A stretch of 64,000 nt of DNA from Chlamydiota bacterium. GTDB lineage: Bacteria > Chlamydiota > Chlamydiia > Chlamydiales > SM23-39. Positions within the stretch are counted from its first letter, which is position 1. The number at the start of each line of letters is the position of its first letter. The stretch is from the NCBI GenBank assembly GCA_027451825.1, contig DAIDHZ010000006.1:27409-91408 (forward strand), in the 5' to 3' direction. The position numbers and the translations under genes are program-made. Below are positions 33,189-42,100 of the stretch, piece after piece. The notes beneath the pieces are model-generated. The model had not been told where the DNA came from. It did not search any database and saw nothing but the letters and a program-made list of their open reading frames with translations.

Positions 33189-33962
33189 TTACTTGGTAAT
33201 TTTCTGCTCGAGATACCAATTCATACCCGAATGATCCTTCAAATGTTTTTCAATTACCATTTTTGATGAATCATCAGTTTGGAATCTAAAAGGAGGATCT
33301 GATTGCAGAATTTTTCCTACAATTACTTTTGCTGCATCCTTAGGTGATTGTAATGTAAGAGTATATTCTCCATAGGGAGCATACGGATTTTCGTGAGAAG
33401 GAAAATTAGTCCCGTGTTTGATGTCGATACCAGTATCTAAAGGCCCTGGTTGGACTACAGAGACAACAATATTCCACTTGGACAAGGTAACTGCCCAATC
33501 GAAAGCAATCGCTTCTAATGCCGCTTTGCTTGCAGAATACATTCCCATGTATGCACAGCTTTCGACACCTCGAATGCTGCTAATGAAAAAAATCTTCCCT
33601 TGCTTCTGTTGTCTCATATAAGGCAAGAAAAGCTGTGTTAAAAAAAACGTTCCAAAGAAATTCACCTCAAAGAGGTCTCGCACCTCTTTTAAGGTCATAG
33701 TGTCAACCCCGCCAAAATAAGCAACAGCAGCATTATTGACCAATACATCGATTTTCCCGCTTTCCTCGATGATTTTGGTTACGCAAAGACGCAAACTTTC
33801 TTCATTTGTTAGGTCAACCCATACAGGTATCGTTCCTTTCGGAGCTTCTTCTATATTTCTGACTCCAGCGTAGACGCGATATCCGTTCTCAGCTAGTAAA
33901 AGGGCTATTTCTCTACCCAATCCACGAGAGGCGCCTGTGACAAGAGCAATGGGTTCTTTCAT
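33189..33962 (-). CDS. Short-chain dehydrogenase/reductase
   Basis: The 257-residue protein has the classical SDR motifs: TGASRGLG (9-16) for the cofactor, NNAA, a catalytic Ser in FISSIRG, and YSASK with Tyr and Lys. The cofactor is probably NADPH or NADH; the substrate cannot be told. It overlaps the upstream AdoHcy-hydrolase-like gene by four bases and so is part of that operon. Confidence 0.88.
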   Translation of the reverse strand: MKEPIALVTGASRGLGREIALLLAENGYRVYAGVRNIEEAPKGTIPVWVDLTNEESLRLCVTKIIEESGKIDVLVNNAAVAYFGGVDTMTLKEVRDLFEVNFFGTFFLTQLFLPYMRQQKQGKIFFISSIRGVESCAYMGMYSASKAALEAIAFDWAVTLSKWNIVVSVVQPGPLDTGIDIKHGTNFPSHENPYAPYGEYTLTLQSPKDAAKVIVGKILQSDPPFRFQTDDSSKMVIEKHLKDHSGMNWYLEQKITK

Positions 33963-35149
33963 AAGGTCCTAAGCTGGTTTAATATTGTTTTTTGCAAATC
34001 ATCTTCCATGGGTAGAAAACCACGTAAATTTTGGTCAGTGACTGAAGCCTGATAAACAGATGCTAATATTAGAGCGCGAGTCAGCTGAAAATCGTCCGTG
34101 TCAATTGAGTCATAATCTTCATCAAAGGTGATAGGGAATCCGCAATTTAGAAGCGTTATTCCGTCGATCATTACAGGGCTATGGCAATTTTTAACCGGTT
34201 TTAACTTTCTAAATTTGAAAGACTCGAATTCCCGGTCGGAGGATGAAATACTTGCTAATATCACGGGTTTTTTCAAATACTTAAAATCCTCAAATTTCAG
34301 AGATGTTGAACCAGTACACCCTATAATCAAATCAAATTCTCCAAGTCGCGTTTTAAATTCATCGGGTGCAATCGTACTCTTTTCCGGAACGGCGTCAAAA
34401 ACAGAAATTAAGTACTTATCTTTCAAAATATCGTGTATTTTTTGCCCCAATACACCGAAACCTATTAAAAGCACTTTGTTGACGTTAGAATCTAGTTGAT
34501 CGAGCTTTTCTTTAAGCTTTCTGAGGACTAGTGAAATTATGATCGGGCTTTCATGTTCTAGTTTAAGCCAAGATCTTGCTAAGTTGATGACTGGAAAAGG
34601 AAGATTTTTATCCTTCATTCTATTGAAGCCAGAAGAAGTCTGCTCGATGCCAACAACAGGCAAACCTTTTGGTAGAAGAGCATGGGCCCTCTCCAGCAAA
34701 TGACCCCCATCGTCTAAAATAATGATTCTTTCAAATGAAAATAAATCATTCGATGATATGACTTGTTTAATCATTTCATCTACATTTCGGTCAAAATCGA
34801 CGTCGAAGGGCACTGAACAATTAAAAGATGAGCTTGAAAATAAGGCGTTTATGCCTTTTTTTCTGAGACGAACCAGAACTTCAGGATTTGTAGAGTAACA
34901 TTTGCCTACCACGTACAAATTTTCAGGATCTAAATTTAGATCAAGAAGCGCATCAAAAAGCACTTCGGTAGTCGAGCATAAATGCTGTACAGAAATAACG
35001 AGTGTATTTTCTAAATTTAGATCATCAAATAGCCGTGTCAGCCTTTCGATTAATGGCAACCTTCTTGGAGTAAAGACACCAGCAAAAGGTGGCTCCGCCA
35101 CAGCGGTGGATGAATAACCGATAGCTTCTTTTACGCTTCTGCTACTCAT
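33959..35149 (-). CDS. S-adenosylhomocysteine hydrolase-like protein, divergent
   Basis: A 396-residue protein with the layout of AdoHcy hydrolase: an N-terminal substrate region (HLCSTTEVLFDAL, compare H-x-T-x-E-T in the enzyme; CYSTNPEVLVRL), the GIEQTSSGFNRM segment (compare E-E-T-T-T-G-V-x-R), a Lys where the catalytic Lys stands (SWLKLEHE), and an NAD-binding domain (VLLIGFGVLGQKI). The Asp after the catalytic Lys is Glu, and the C-terminal end is not that of the true enzyme. So it may act on a related nucleoside compound or be a non-catalytic homologue. GGGAGG precedes the ATG. Confidence 0.72.
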   Translation of the reverse strand: MSSRSVKEAIGYSSTAVAEPPFAGVFTPRRLPLIERLTRLFDDLNLENTLVISVQHLCSTTEVLFDALLDLNLDPENLYVVGKCYSTNPEVLVRLRKKGINALFSSSSFNCSVPFDVDFDRNVDEMIKQVISSNDLFSFERIIILDDGGHLLERAHALLPKGLPVVGIEQTSSGFNRMKDKNLPFPVINLARSWLKLEHESPIIISLVLRKLKEKLDQLDSNVNKVLLIGFGVLGQKIHDILKDKYLISVFDAVPEKSTIAPDEFKTRLGEFDLIIGCTGSTSLKFEDFKYLKKPVILASISSSDREFESFKFRKLKPVKNCHSPVMIDGITLLNCGFPITFDEDYDSIDTDDFQLTRALILASVYQASVTDQNLRGFLPMEDDLQKTILNQLRTL

Positions 35150-35245
35150 TCATATCCTCCCTATTGCTTGCTTTTAAAAAGAATAACTTATTCAGCCATT
35201 TACCCTCATAAAATACTGGGTGCTTCATTTTGAACCCAATCCTTC

Positions 35246-35923
35246 TTATGTGAGAAGATAAATTCTGTTGTCATACTCCTGGTCTGTATTCGTGATCTTC
35301 CAAAGCTTCCAATCATACTGATTTTGCTCGAAGACGTTCTCTAAGAGAGCGGTTTCCCCCTTATTAGAGAAGGCGATAAAAATCTGGGTCTTTTTGTGGG
35401 AATATTCTCTAGCTTGTTTAAGAAACTTCTTAATAGAAACAAAGGCTGGATCATAGAAAGCGTATTTCAATGGATCATCGATTTCTATTTTATCACAATG
35501 ATATGGCATGTTAAATACGATAACATCAAATGTATCTTTAGGGACGTTATCAAAGCAATTGCTTTGGTAAGTTTTTATTTGATCTTCCCCGAATCCCTGA
35601 AGAGTATTATTTTCTTTAGCATTCTCTATAGCGTTCGGATTAATATCCGCCTGCACTACTCGTTTCGCTCCATTGTGCAAAGCATACAGACCAACTATTC
35701 CAGGGCCACAACCCATATCACATACTGCTTTGCCTTTTATTAGATCCTTCAAATTTCTAAGTACAAAGCCCGTGGTGCGGAATTTGTGAGAAGGGTAAAC
35801 ATGAGGGAATATCACAAGATTCACTCCTTCTACCTGAGATTTGATGACTGCCTGATTTGTCTCATTAACGTCGTCACATATCTCATCAGCCGCTAACTTA
35901 TAATATTCTACTGAAGTATTCAT
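35246..35923 (-). CDS. SAM-dependent methyltransferase, class I
   Basis: A 225-residue protein with the SAM-binding motif CDMGCGPGIVGLYAL (about 70), acidic QADINPNAIENAK, and NMPYH, a variant of the (D/N)PPY motif. This resembles the small 'MTS' group (HemK- and PrmA-like) that modify amide or amine groups on proteins or rRNA. First gene of the operon, with AAAAAAGGAGGG upstream of the ATG. Target unknown. Confidence 0.82.
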   Translation of the reverse strand: MNTSVEYYKLAADEICDDVNETNQAVIKSQVEGVNLVIFPHVYPSHKFRTTGFVLRNLKDLIKGKAVCDMGCGPGIVGLYALHNGAKRVVQADINPNAIENAKENNTLQGFGEDQIKTYQSNCFDNVPKDTFDVIVFNMPYHCDKIEIDDPLKYAFYDPAFVSIKKFLKQAREYSHKKTQIFIAFSNKGETALLENVFEQNQYDWKLWKITNTDQEYDNRIYLLT

Positions 35924-35961
35924 GAGTCCCTCCTTTTTTGGGTCCTTGAGTAATTTATTCC

Positions 35962-35979
35962 TTGAGGTTTTTTCCTCAA
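35962..35979 (-). other. Short hairpin downstream of terminator
   Basis: TTGAGG, six T and CCTCAA form a perfect 6-bp hairpin immediately after the terminator described next, within 40 bases of the methyltransferase start. It could be a leader structure for the operon at 35246 or a second half of a tandem terminator. Confidence 0.4.
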
Positions 35980-36013
35980 AAAATTATCCTTTGCGGATTT
36001 TATCCGCAGATAA
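35978..36013 (-). terminator. Rho-independent terminator of 36172-37089 operon
   Basis: On the minus strand the sequence forms TTATC-TGCGGAT, a three-base loop, ATCCGCA and, with two unpaired bases, GATAA-like pairing, then a run of six T. The inner stem TGCGGAT/ATCCGCA is perfect. It lies downstream of the membrane-protein genes that end at 36172 and upstream of the methyltransferase gene. Confidence 0.7.
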
Positions 36014-36171
36014 TACGGGATATTCCTCTGGAAATCAAGAAAATATGTGGATGTACAACTTAAATATTTATTTTACAGTGAGTTGAAATTACACAAGCAA
36101 TTGTCTCTCATATTAGTTACATATAAATAGCCAACACTTGTCCTTTATTATTCAGAAAGATCAAATCAAAA

Positions 36172-36501
36172 CTAATATGAAAATACTGCTATGCATCCAG
36201 CCCATACAAAATATGGAAGGAAAAACCTGATCATATACTCTTTTTTTCGATCCTCAGCCTCTTCGGCGGAAAACCTTTTAAACTCTTCTACTTTCTTCCC
36301 TGCATAGATATAGATTCTAGAAGCGATAAAAGAGGATATCAAGGCAGCGAATCCCAGGCACTGGGCCGCGTCTTTGTAGTGCTGAGGTTTAAAGAATAAG
36401 AGGGCGGAGAGGAGAAATAACCAAAAGCTTTGATGGTATAGAGATAGCCCTGCAAGTCGGTCCAATTTCTTCTCTGCTAGATCCATTTCACTGGTCACCA
36501 T
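36172..36501 (-). CDS. Small membrane protein of unknown function
   Basis: A 109-residue protein with about three membrane segments (SFWLFLLSALLFFK, CLGFAALISSFIASRIYIY, FLPYFVWAGCIAVF). The ATG stands four bases after the stop of the upstream gene, so both are one operon. No family recognised. Confidence 0.55.
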   Translation of the reverse strand: MVTSEMDLAEKKLDRLAGLSLYHQSFWLFLLSALLFFKPQHYKDAAQCLGFAALISSFIASRIYIYAGKKVEEFKRFSAEEAEDRKKEYMIRFFLPYFVWAGCIAVFSY

Positions 36502-36504
36502 AGC

Positions 36505-37089
36505 CTATCTTTGCACTCCCAAGACAACTCTTCTAACCATCTTCACATAATGCCTTGCAAATGCCCACAATCCGATGGCGATTAGAACAGCTACCGTTAT
36601 TGCAGCCCAAACCCCTATTTTTTCAGCCAAAACTGCTCCTGCAACAAGTGTAGATAGTCCGATGAATACAAATGGAACAGACCGGCTTAATAGGTTGCCT
36701 CGATATGTAAGGGTTTTGTTGTCTTCGAAGATCCTAAATAGGCGAGCGGGGTAGGTGTACTTTTCCTCTATGAGAATGCCCCTTTCTACACATGCTGCTG
36801 CGCTAACTGCATATTCCAAGTCCATCCTGACATTCTGAGCAAAAACCAACAAACATCCAAAGCCTACGATGGTGATCAAAATTAGCGGGTCCGCGATTAT
36901 GCCCTTGTCACGCAAAATAAAAGCGCCCATGATGGACAAGAAGAAAACACCCATCAGCTTCCAATAGAAAAACTCACATTTGGATTGCAGCTTAAGGAAG
37001 TGCAAGTGATAATCGACTAGGTGCTTGTATGCAATGTGTGCATCTTGTGGGGAAAAACCATCTTCTTCTTTGGGAAACTTAATCGTCAT
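36505..37089 (-). CDS. Membrane protein, probable distant member of the four-helix family
   Basis: Start taken at the ATG 37089 (GAGGG upstream); the frame is open to 37134. The 194-residue product has AHIAYKHLVDYHLHFLK near the start, two membrane segments, an acidic-amphipathic VERGILIEEKYTYPARLFRIFE region in the place of EGVxLE, and two more segments. Layout and spacing match the family at 22493 and 29256, although identity is low. Function unknown. Confidence 0.55.
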   Translation of the reverse strand: MTIKFPKEEDGFSPQDAHIAYKHLVDYHLHFLKLQSKCEFFYWKLMGVFFLSIMGAFILRDKGIIADPLILITIVGFGCLLVFAQNVRMDLEYAVSAAACVERGILIEEKYTYPARLFRIFEDNKTLTYRGNLLSRSVPFVFIGLSTLVAGAVLAEKIGVWAAITVAVLIAIGLWAFARHYVKMVRRVVLGVQR

Positions 37090-37325
37090 CACGCCCTCGC
37101 TATAGCTAAACCTGCTTTTTTTGAAACATACCAAAAATGCTCTGGGGAATCTAGTACAAAGTATGTGACTTTTTTTGAGAGTTCATGCATCATCTTTGGT
37201 CGTTTGCAAGTTTTGAAATTTATTTGAAATTTAAATGTCAAATCATACGCTCAAGACGCTTAAGTGTATTGACATTTTTTGAAAGTTTGAGCACCTTGTA
37301 AAAATTAGCAAACCAAAAGGAGCAA

Positions 37326-37820
37326 ATGTTGATGGGCACATACACTGAAAGTCGGAATCAGGCTGCAGAAAGTCTAGATGAATGCATTCATAGAGCAATG
37401 AGCAGGGTTAGTGTTGAGAAAGAAACTGATCTATGCCGATTTCTTCCTGGAAGCAAAGGACATCTGCATCATTTTGCCTTCGGTAAGCTAAAAAAAACTT
37501 CGCCAGGTCAGCTACAAAAACTCCTTAAAGAGCACGTCTTAGATAAAGATAGCCCTGAGCCAATTTCTTCCAAACCGAGGACATCTCTCATGGTAAAAAG
37601 GACAATAGAGGTTAAGTTCAAGAGATCTCAAATCAACCGACTAGTCGATATTCTTAAGAAATCTGGCGAAGACGAGCTGATTGCAATGCTTTCGCCTCAT
37701 CAAACTCTAGGACAAGTTCAAAAAGCTATGCTCGACATGATCCGCTCTAAAGAAATTGACGCAGATCTATGGGCAACATATGTGAAGCTTGTTGAAGAAG
37801 AACGGGCTGTTTCTGTGTAG
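37326..37820 (+). CDS. Hypothetical charged helical protein
   Basis: A 164-residue, Lys- and Glu-rich protein without membrane segment. AGGAG lies close before the first ATG; a second in-frame ATG at 37332 has better spacing. Motif-like parts are ECIHRAMSRV and the C-terminal KFKRSQINRLVDILKK. It precedes a helix-turn-helix gene by 75 bases and may work with it. No family recognised. Confidence 0.58.
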   Translation: MLMGTYTESRNQAAESLDECIHRAMSRVSVEKETDLCRFLPGSKGHLHHFAFGKLKKTSPGQLQKLLKEHVLDKDSPEPISSKPRTSLMVKRTIEVKFKRSQINRLVDILKKSGEDELIAMLSPHQTLGQVQKAMLDMIRSKEIDADLWATYVKLVEEERAVSV

Positions 37821-37894
37821 ATACGACCCCGGTTTTTACTTGGGTTGAAATTAATACTACTCTACAATGAAATTTTAACTTTTTCGGGATAGAC

Positions 37895-38206
37895 ATGAAG
37901 CTAAAAGATTGGCTGGAATCGAAGTGTATTTCAGTACCTAAATTCTGTAAATATAATGAATTCTGCGAGGAATCTATTTATGCTTACATTAAAGGCAGTG
38001 TCCCTCGTACAAGTATTGCATTAAAGATCGTCAAGGCAACTGGTGGACAAGTCACTTTAGAAGACCTCGGTCTTGATGACGAAGCCATCAAGAAAGTCCG
38101 CCTAAAACAACAAAAGCTCCGAGACAAGAAAGAGCGCCAAAAAGCCAGGAATCTTGAGCGAGCGCGAGAAATTTCCGACCCTATGCTCACCGCATCTGGT
38201 GGTTAG
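37895..38206 (+). CDS. Small helix-turn-helix protein
   Basis: A 103-residue protein whose first 60 residues (LKDWLESKCISVPKF..; ESIYAYIKGSVPRTSIALKIVKATGG) have the spacing of XRE-type helix-turn-helix domains: helix, turn, recognition helix at SIYAYIKG and the final TGGQVTLEDL. The rest is a very basic coiled tail (KQQKLRDKKERQKARNLE). Likely a regulator for neighbouring genes. Confidence 0.65.
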   Translation: MKLKDWLESKCISVPKFCKYNEFCEESIYAYIKGSVPRTSIALKIVKATGGQVTLEDLGLDDEAIKKVRLKQQKLRDKKERQKARNLERAREISDPMLTASGG

Positions 38207-38215
38207 CCCTTTTTA

Positions 38216-38284
38216 AAAATTTCTCTTCATTAAGAAAGTCTGTTTCATTATCATGTTTTCCTTTAAATATTGTAAGGGTTTCCC
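38216..38284 (+). repeat. Upstream repeat, copy 1 (before 38306)
   Basis: The 70-base stretch before the secreted protein (AAAATTTCTCTTCATTAAG to the GGGTTTCC region) is alike to 39046-39113 before the RHS gene: both share AAAATTTCTCTTC, AGAAAG, ATCATG, TTTCCTTTAAAT and TGTAGG/TGTAAGG in order. Duplicated control regions suggest joint regulation and a shared origin. Confidence 0.6.
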
Positions 38285-38305
38285 TCACATTTTAAGGAGT
38301 TTTAC

Positions 38306-39028
38306 ATGACATCTCTACTACATCATTTTGGCTTCCTGGCTGGCGTGTTATCATTAATAGGGGCAAATGATTCTCTTTCTGCAAGCTCAGGAATAGTAAC
38401 GATACAGTTGGCTGATGCAAAAGATGCAAAAGAACTCCAACTGCTCGATGCTGATAGTATAATGTTATCGAACGGAAGTCTTACATGTGGAAATTTTTTC
38501 ACAACAAGCATGAGATCCAATGGCATAGAATTTATTGCAATATCACCATCTAACGAATTCTTTTTTAATAATGTAGGTGGATCGGTAAAGATTAATACCA
38601 GCTCAGATTGCATAATTAAGCGCAATTGCGAAAGCAATCAAATAACAAGCATAAGCAAAAACATCCAATTGCTGGCTTGGAATCAAAGCCTTCTGCAGTT
38701 ACCAAATGACATCTACTTTGAATATGATGACAACAATCAAATCTATAAAATTACAGATTGTCATGGATTAGGTTTTTATATTTATTATGACGAGAGTAAT
38801 AATATTAATAACATAATTAATGATTCAGGAAATGTTCTCTATGATTTTGAAAAGGCTGATTTTCTTTTCCCCACTATAACAGAAAAAAAGGAAGAGCCAT
38901 CTGATAAGATCACTTTAGTTTTCTGTGGTGCTGGCTCATACGAATACCACAAAATCTCCTATTACAGAACTTCGGAGAACCGCTGGAATTTCTCTTATGA
39001 AAGAGAGCTCCGTTACACTCCCTTTTGA
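38306..39028 (+). CDS. Secreted protein with YD-like strands, next to RHS gene
   Basis: A 240-residue protein with signal peptide (FGFLAGVLSLIGANDSLSA region) and AAGGAG at good distance. The segment FEYDDNNQIYKITDCHG and IYYDESNNINNII is like a single RHS/YD repeat. It may be a truncated relative of the RHS protein or a companion outer-membrane or secretion partner. Because its upstream region duplicates that of the RHS gene, a partial duplication followed by decay is likely. Confidence 0.58.
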   Translation: MTSLLHHFGFLAGVLSLIGANDSLSASSGIVTIQLADAKDAKELQLLDADSIMLSNGSLTCGNFFTTSMRSNGIEFIAISPSNEFFFNNVGGSVKINTSSDCIIKRNCESNQITSISKNIQLLAWNQSLLQLPNDIYFEYDDNNQIYKITDCHGLGFYIYYDESNNINNIINDSGNVLYDFEKADFLFPTITEKKEEPSDKITLVFCGAGSYEYHKISYYRTSENRWNFSYERELRYTPF

Positions 39029-39045
39029 CGAATGGCTCTCTTTCA

Positions 39046-39113
39046 AAATTTCTCTTCTTTCAGAAAAGACCTTTCTGTATCATGCTTTCCTTTAAATTGT
39101 AGGAATTCCACTG
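39046..39113 (+). repeat. Upstream repeat, copy 2 (before RHS gene)
   Basis: Counterpart of the stretch at 38216-38284; starts AAAATTTCTCTTCTTTCAG and ends near AGGAATTCC. The RHS start codon follows about 30 bases later with AGGAGAACAGGAG. Confidence 0.6.
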
Positions 39114-39140
39114 AGATTTTTAGGAGAACAGGAGTCGCCA

Positions 39141-42100
39141 ATGAACCACTATTTAACGAGCTTTGTGTTAAGTTTCTGTTGCTTTCTGCAGAGCGCAATC
39201 GCAAAAGAAAGTCCTATTAGCGGCACATACTTGGGGTCGAGAGAAGGAGATCCTGCGAGCTTAGTCGAAAATGTGAGCACGATTCATGGCGATTATACGG
39301 AGGTTGAAGTTGACCTTACAGTTTCTTCTCCAGACTCTCTAATATTATCCAGGTTCTATAGCAGTAGAGATACCCTCCAAACAGCTAATTTTGGTGGATG
39401 GCGGTTCAATCCCCACTGTTTCCTGTCTATTCAAAAAGACCCAAAGGGCAAATCCTATACGACAGCTGAAGGAAAGTTTGAACGCACTTATGTTTATGTC
39501 GGCAATCCTGATGGAACAATCCTGACGTACGTTGGTTGGCAAAATACTACAAATCCGTCCAAGAAATCCCTATTTAAAATCGATCCGGAAGGGGAGGTAG
39601 CAGGGATAGCGAATACCGCTAAAGGAACTATCAGCTGCTGGACAAACCTCAAAAATAATGAACTCTATTTTGATCCCCAAACGAATGGCTTTGAACTGCT
39701 TCTCTGTTCAGAAGGAAAGCGTTCTTATAGTAAACATCCTTCCCTCGATGTCTATTTTATCACGCAAGAAGTCCTTCCGAGCGGTAATAAAGTCTTCTAT
39801 GAGTTCGATGAAAAAGGACAGCTCTCTTTTATCAAAGAAACCAACGCTTCTGAGAAGAAGGTGTTGGCTTGGATTAAAATCGAATATAGAAATGGGATTC
39901 ACATTGAGACAAGCGATGGGAAATCTGCTGAGTATCATTTTAGCCAAGATTCCTCAGGCGCAATGCTCTTAAGCGAGGTGATTAGATCTCACAAGCCGAG
40001 CTTATCCTATCAGTATCAAGTTGTAGGCAATCAAGCTCTTTTGACTAGAAAAACTCTGCCTGAGGGACGTTTTGTCCAAATCGATTATTACACGGACAAG
40101 GGGCAGAAAAATAAAGTCAGATCTGTAACTACTCCAGCCGGATCAGGGGGCATGGCAAACGTCCTATTTTCTTATGGAGACGATTACACAGAAGTCGATG
40201 GTCCTGGGGAACGCAAGGCAGTATATCGATTTGATGATGATTACCAGCTTGTTGCTGTAGAACAATGCCTAGATGGATCTCCTTATCGGATTCACAAAAA
40301 ATCATGGGGGACAAAGAGCGATGCTGGAAACTTGATCTCTACATCTGTCGAAGACGCAGGTGGCAACATTTTCTACTACAAGCACTTCACTTACGATAGC
40401 AAAGACAAAGGAAATATTGTTGAGGAAAGAGAATATGGGGACGTCATAGGTTTAGGAGCCATCTCTTTGAATGTTGATGACAGCGGCCTTGTCACAAATC
40501 AAGACGGACACATCAAGAATTATGCCTATTTCTCTGGTAAAAACACTCATGGTTTTTTCCAAACGGATGCCAAGGGAACTGGAGTCAAGTATTGGTACAA
40601 AAAAGGGACCAATCTTCTCCTTAAAAAGTTCATTTTGACAAAAGGGTCTCCTGACTCGGAAGAGGAAGACTATAGATCGGGCATAAAAGAGAGACATTTT
40701 TATGCCTATAACGATGATGCTGCTCTCATTCAGGTTATCGTCGATGATGGTAAAGAAGGCCCTCTGAAAGACGATTATGGGGTTACCGAAAGGACTGTCA
40801 CTCGCATTTCTCCAAAGCAAGAACTCCCTAATGTCGGAGCGCCTGAAATAGTTGAACAGAAATACAGCTCTACAGATGGGAAATCGGAATTTCTCCTAAG
40901 AAGAACTGTCAATCAGTTCGATGGACAGGGGAACATCGCTTCCCAGGCCATTTATGACGCAGATGAAAACCATTGCTATACGCTTACCAAGGGATATGAA
41001 CGTGGACTACTTGTTTTTGAGACGGATCCTCTTGGGAATGAGACGCATTACTCTTACGATGGGAATCAAAATCTGATCCTTGAAACCCAGTCAGACACCG
41101 GCATTTCTATTGAATATGGCTATGATTTAAGAAACTTCCCAATTTATACATTGGAGAAAGACCGAACAGGGAACCGATTTGGAACGCAAATCACTTATGA
41201 CTCCGCAGGACACAAACTCTCTGAACTCGATCGATATGGGAATGAGACGATCTATACCAATGACTCTCTGGGACGTCCTACCCAAATTACCTATCCCGAA
41301 GCCAGCGATGGTGCACATTCTTCTGTAAGACCTACATACACTTATGCCTATGATCTATTCGATAATCCTATCTCTGTAACGGATCCAAAGGGAAGGACAC
41401 TCGCAAGATCTTACAACGTCCATGGAAAACCAATCGAGATCAACCACCTGAATGGAACCAAAGAGGTGTTTAGATACGATAGCGGCGGGAATCTCCACCA
41501 CTACTATGGAGCGGATGGCCTTCTCCAAGTGTTTGCTTATGATTACAAAGGAAGATTAAACAAGCTCGAGCACTTTAAGAGGGGGAGTAAGAGCTCCAAT
41601 TATTCCTTCAAGGAAACCACCTGTAGCTATGGGGCCTTCCATAAAACATCGGAAACTGATGCCAGAGGTGAGCAAACAACTTACACTTATGGCCATTCAG
41701 GACGTCTAGCATCTTTGAATAAAGACAAACAGAAGGTCGAGTTCATCTATGACAGTCTTGGAAGAACTCATGGAGTTAAAAAGTGGAAGTCTGCCAAGAC
41801 CTTCACCTTGGACATCAAAGAATACGATCTTTTAGGCAGGGTTATTGAAGAGCGTACCGAAGATCAAACAGGCAAAGTGCTGCTCAAAAAAAGGTACGTC
41901 TACAATGATGCAGGGCAGATTGCTCAAGTTATTGGCTATCCGCAGAATAAAGAAAGTATCTTACTCAAATATGAATACGATGGATTCGGTCGTCTTTACC
42001 AGGCAACCAATGCTGCAGGGCATACATCAACCATTGAGTATGATGACGCTTTTGTTAACGAATGGGGTCAAAGAACATGTAAACGTACTCTGATTGATCC

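Noticed and set aside
39032..39220. Small gene between secreted protein and RHS gene
   Set aside because: It overlaps the duplicated upstream region and the RHS start in another frame; it is a shadow.
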